From contig CAJPSG010000065.1 in the NCBI GenBank assembly GCA_905373195.1, positions 1 to 6,557 of the forward strand: a stretch of 6,557 nucleotides of DNA, given 5' to 3'. Position 1 is the stretch's first letter. The number at the start of each line of letters is the position of its first letter. Position numbers and translations under genes: made by a program. The notes below the pieces were generated by a model. That model was not told where the DNA came from and ran no database searches. It saw only the letters and a list, made by a program, of their open reading frames with translations. This stretch comes from Kingella oralis. GTDB lineage: Bacteria > Pseudomonadota > Gammaproteobacteria > Burkholderiales > Neisseriaceae. This document shows positions 5,454-6,557 of the stretch, piece after piece.

Positions 5454-6557
5454 TTATTTCAATCCGCTCTTACTTGGAACCAAACCTTCATACCGCTGAG
5501 TAACGCGATAAGATGTTACTTGGGTATTAAAATCCATCACAACAACTATTAATATTAATAGCGAAGTGCCCCCTAAATAAAATGGCACCCCAACAAAAGA
5601 AGTTAAAACTTCAGGCAAAAGACAAACAAAAGCAATATATAAGGCACCAAAAAAAGTCAAACGTAAAACAACATTTTCTAAGTATTTTGCCGTTTGATCT
5701 CCTGGCCTTACACCTGGAACAAAAGCACCACTTTTTTTCAAATTTTCTGCTATTTCTCTGGGACTAAATGCAAGTGCCGTATAAAAATAACAAAAAAATA
5801 TGATGGTGGCAGCAAATATTGCCATATATGCCATATGCCCATGCTGTAATACAGATAAAATGCCACTTAATTTTGTATTTTCAGAACCCACCCAATTTAA
5901 CAACATGGAAGGAAGCATAATAACACTAGATGCAAAAATAGGTGGTATTACACCTGCCATATTTAATTTAAATGGGAGATGAGCTGCACTACCATTCAAA
6001 AAAAAATTGTTTGCATTTTGTTGCTTAGCATACTGAATTGGAACTTTTCTCAGAGCACTCTCAATAAAAACAATTCCTAAAACTAGCAATAAAACCAAAA
6101 ATAAAAGTGATATAGCTAATAACGATCGATCCTGAGCTAAATTATACAATAAAACTATCGCAGAGGGCACACCAGAAATAATACCAGCAGTTATAAGCAG
6201 CGAAATACCATTCCCAACCCCCCTCTCCGTAATTTGCTCACCCAACCACATTAAAAATAATGTCCCACCAACTAAGCAAGTCACTGAAGAAACATAAAAT
6301 TCAAACGAACTTATTACAACTATTTTTTGACTCAATACAAACGTAGCCACACCGACACTCTGTATTGCAGCCAAAAAAACTGTACCTATCCGTGTATATT
6401 TAGTAATAAGTTTACGCCCAACATTTCCTTCTTTCTTCATACTCTTAAGAGTAGGAATTATTTCGCTCGCCAATTGCATAATAATTGATGAAGATATATA
6501 AGGCATAATACCGATAGCAAAAATGCTGAATCGTTCTAACGCTCCACCAGAAAATAT
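5454..6557 (-). CDS. secY: Protein translocase channel subunit SecY (partial, N-terminus off the right edge)
   Basis: SecY forms the inner-membrane channel through which SecA or ribosomes move secreted and membrane proteins, together with SecE and SecG. The frame is open to the right edge: 367 residues and the TAA stop are present. The ATG at 6506 is internal, because the residues before it read [16 protein letters not shown], a conserved SecY segment in the TM1-TM2 region. Nine hydrophobic segments matching TM2 to TM10 are visible. The cytoplasmic loop after TM8 contains [13 protein letters not shown] and [13 protein letters not shown], whose Arg corresponds to the essential R357 of E. coli SecY. 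By that alignment about 70-75 N-terminal residues lie outside the window. It is the first visible gene of the operon and is distinctly AT-rich. Confidence 0.98.
   Translation of the reverse strand: MFSGGALERFSIFAIGIMPYISSSIIMQLASEIIPTLKSMKKEGNVGRKLITKYTRIGTVFLAAIQSVGVATFVLSQKIVVISSFEFYVSSVTCLVGGTLFLMWLGEQITERGVGNGISLLITAGIISGVPSAIVLLYNLAQDRSLLAISLLFLVLLLVLGIVFIESALRKVPIQYAKQQNANNFFLNGSAAHLPFKLNMAGVIPPIFASSVIMLPSMLLNWVGSENTKLSGILSVLQHGHMAYMAIFAATIIFFCYFYTALAFSPREIAENLKKSGAFVPGVRPGDQTAKYLENVVLRLTFFGALYIAFVCLLPEVLTSFVGVPFYLGGTSLLILIVVVMDFNTQVTSYRVTQRYEGLVPSKSGLK

Noticed and set aside
5546..5561. A perfect 16-base palindrome, CTATTAATATTAATAG.
   Set aside because: It lies inside secY and encodes part of the Leu/Ile-rich last membrane helix in an AT-rich gene; chance is the simplest explanation.
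6504..6506. The ATG at 6506 as the start of secY.
   Set aside because: Seventeen upstream codons in the same frame to the window edge encode a conserved SecY segment, so the true start is outside the window.
1..6557. CRISPR arrays, insertion sequences, tRNA or rRNA genes, phage or defence genes.
   Set aside because: No regularly spaced repeats, transposase frames or RNA gene signatures were seen; apart from one hypothetical gene the content is core housekeeping.

Overview
The window looks like a chromosomal segment of a Neisseriaceae bacterium, most likely Kingella or a close relative. Two things point there. The 12-mer AGGCAGCCTGAA, which I recognise as the Kingella-type dialect of the Neisseriaceae DNA uptake sequence (DUS), occurs four times exactly and twice more with one mismatch. 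The small FKBP at 1065-1391 closely resembles the meningococcal FK506-binding protein. The gene order secY-infA-rpmJ-rpsM-rpsK-rpsD-rpoA-rplQ is the usual betaproteobacterial one.

Layout, left to right. Positions 1-894 (minus) hold the N-terminal 298 residues of a dGTPase/dNTPase of the HD superfamily, cut by the left edge. A 170-base divergent intergenic region (895-1064) carries three exact DUS copies, two of them as a perfect 15-bp inverted repeat beside the dgt ribosome binding site. A short hairpin there overlaps the ribosome binding site of the next gene. Positions 1065-1391 (plus) are a complete FKBP-type prolyl isomerase ending in a strong hairpin terminator, which also separates it from a convergent gene. 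Positions 1443-2159 (minus) encode an unrecognised 238-residue protein with a degenerate J-like N-terminus and about four membrane helices. A second hairpin terminator at 2193-2222 closes the large minus-strand operon that fills the rest of the window: rplQ, rpoA, rpsD, rpsK, rpsM, rpmJ, infA and secY, the last cut by the right edge.

The operon genes supply the translation and transcription machinery: ribosomal proteins L17, S4, S11, S13 and L36, initiation factor IF-1, the RNA polymerase alpha subunit, and the SecY translocon channel. They are packed with 1-40 base gaps and are transcribed from secY toward rplQ.

Base composition changes strongly, from roughly two-thirds GC in dgt to roughly one-third in secY. 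The DUS copies all lie in the first 2.1 kb, with none in the ribosomal operon. I see no mobile element, CRISPR array, tRNA or rRNA, and no convincing undescribed system. The items most worth a second look are the J-like membrane protein, the hairpins beside two ribosome binding sites, and the composition gradient.
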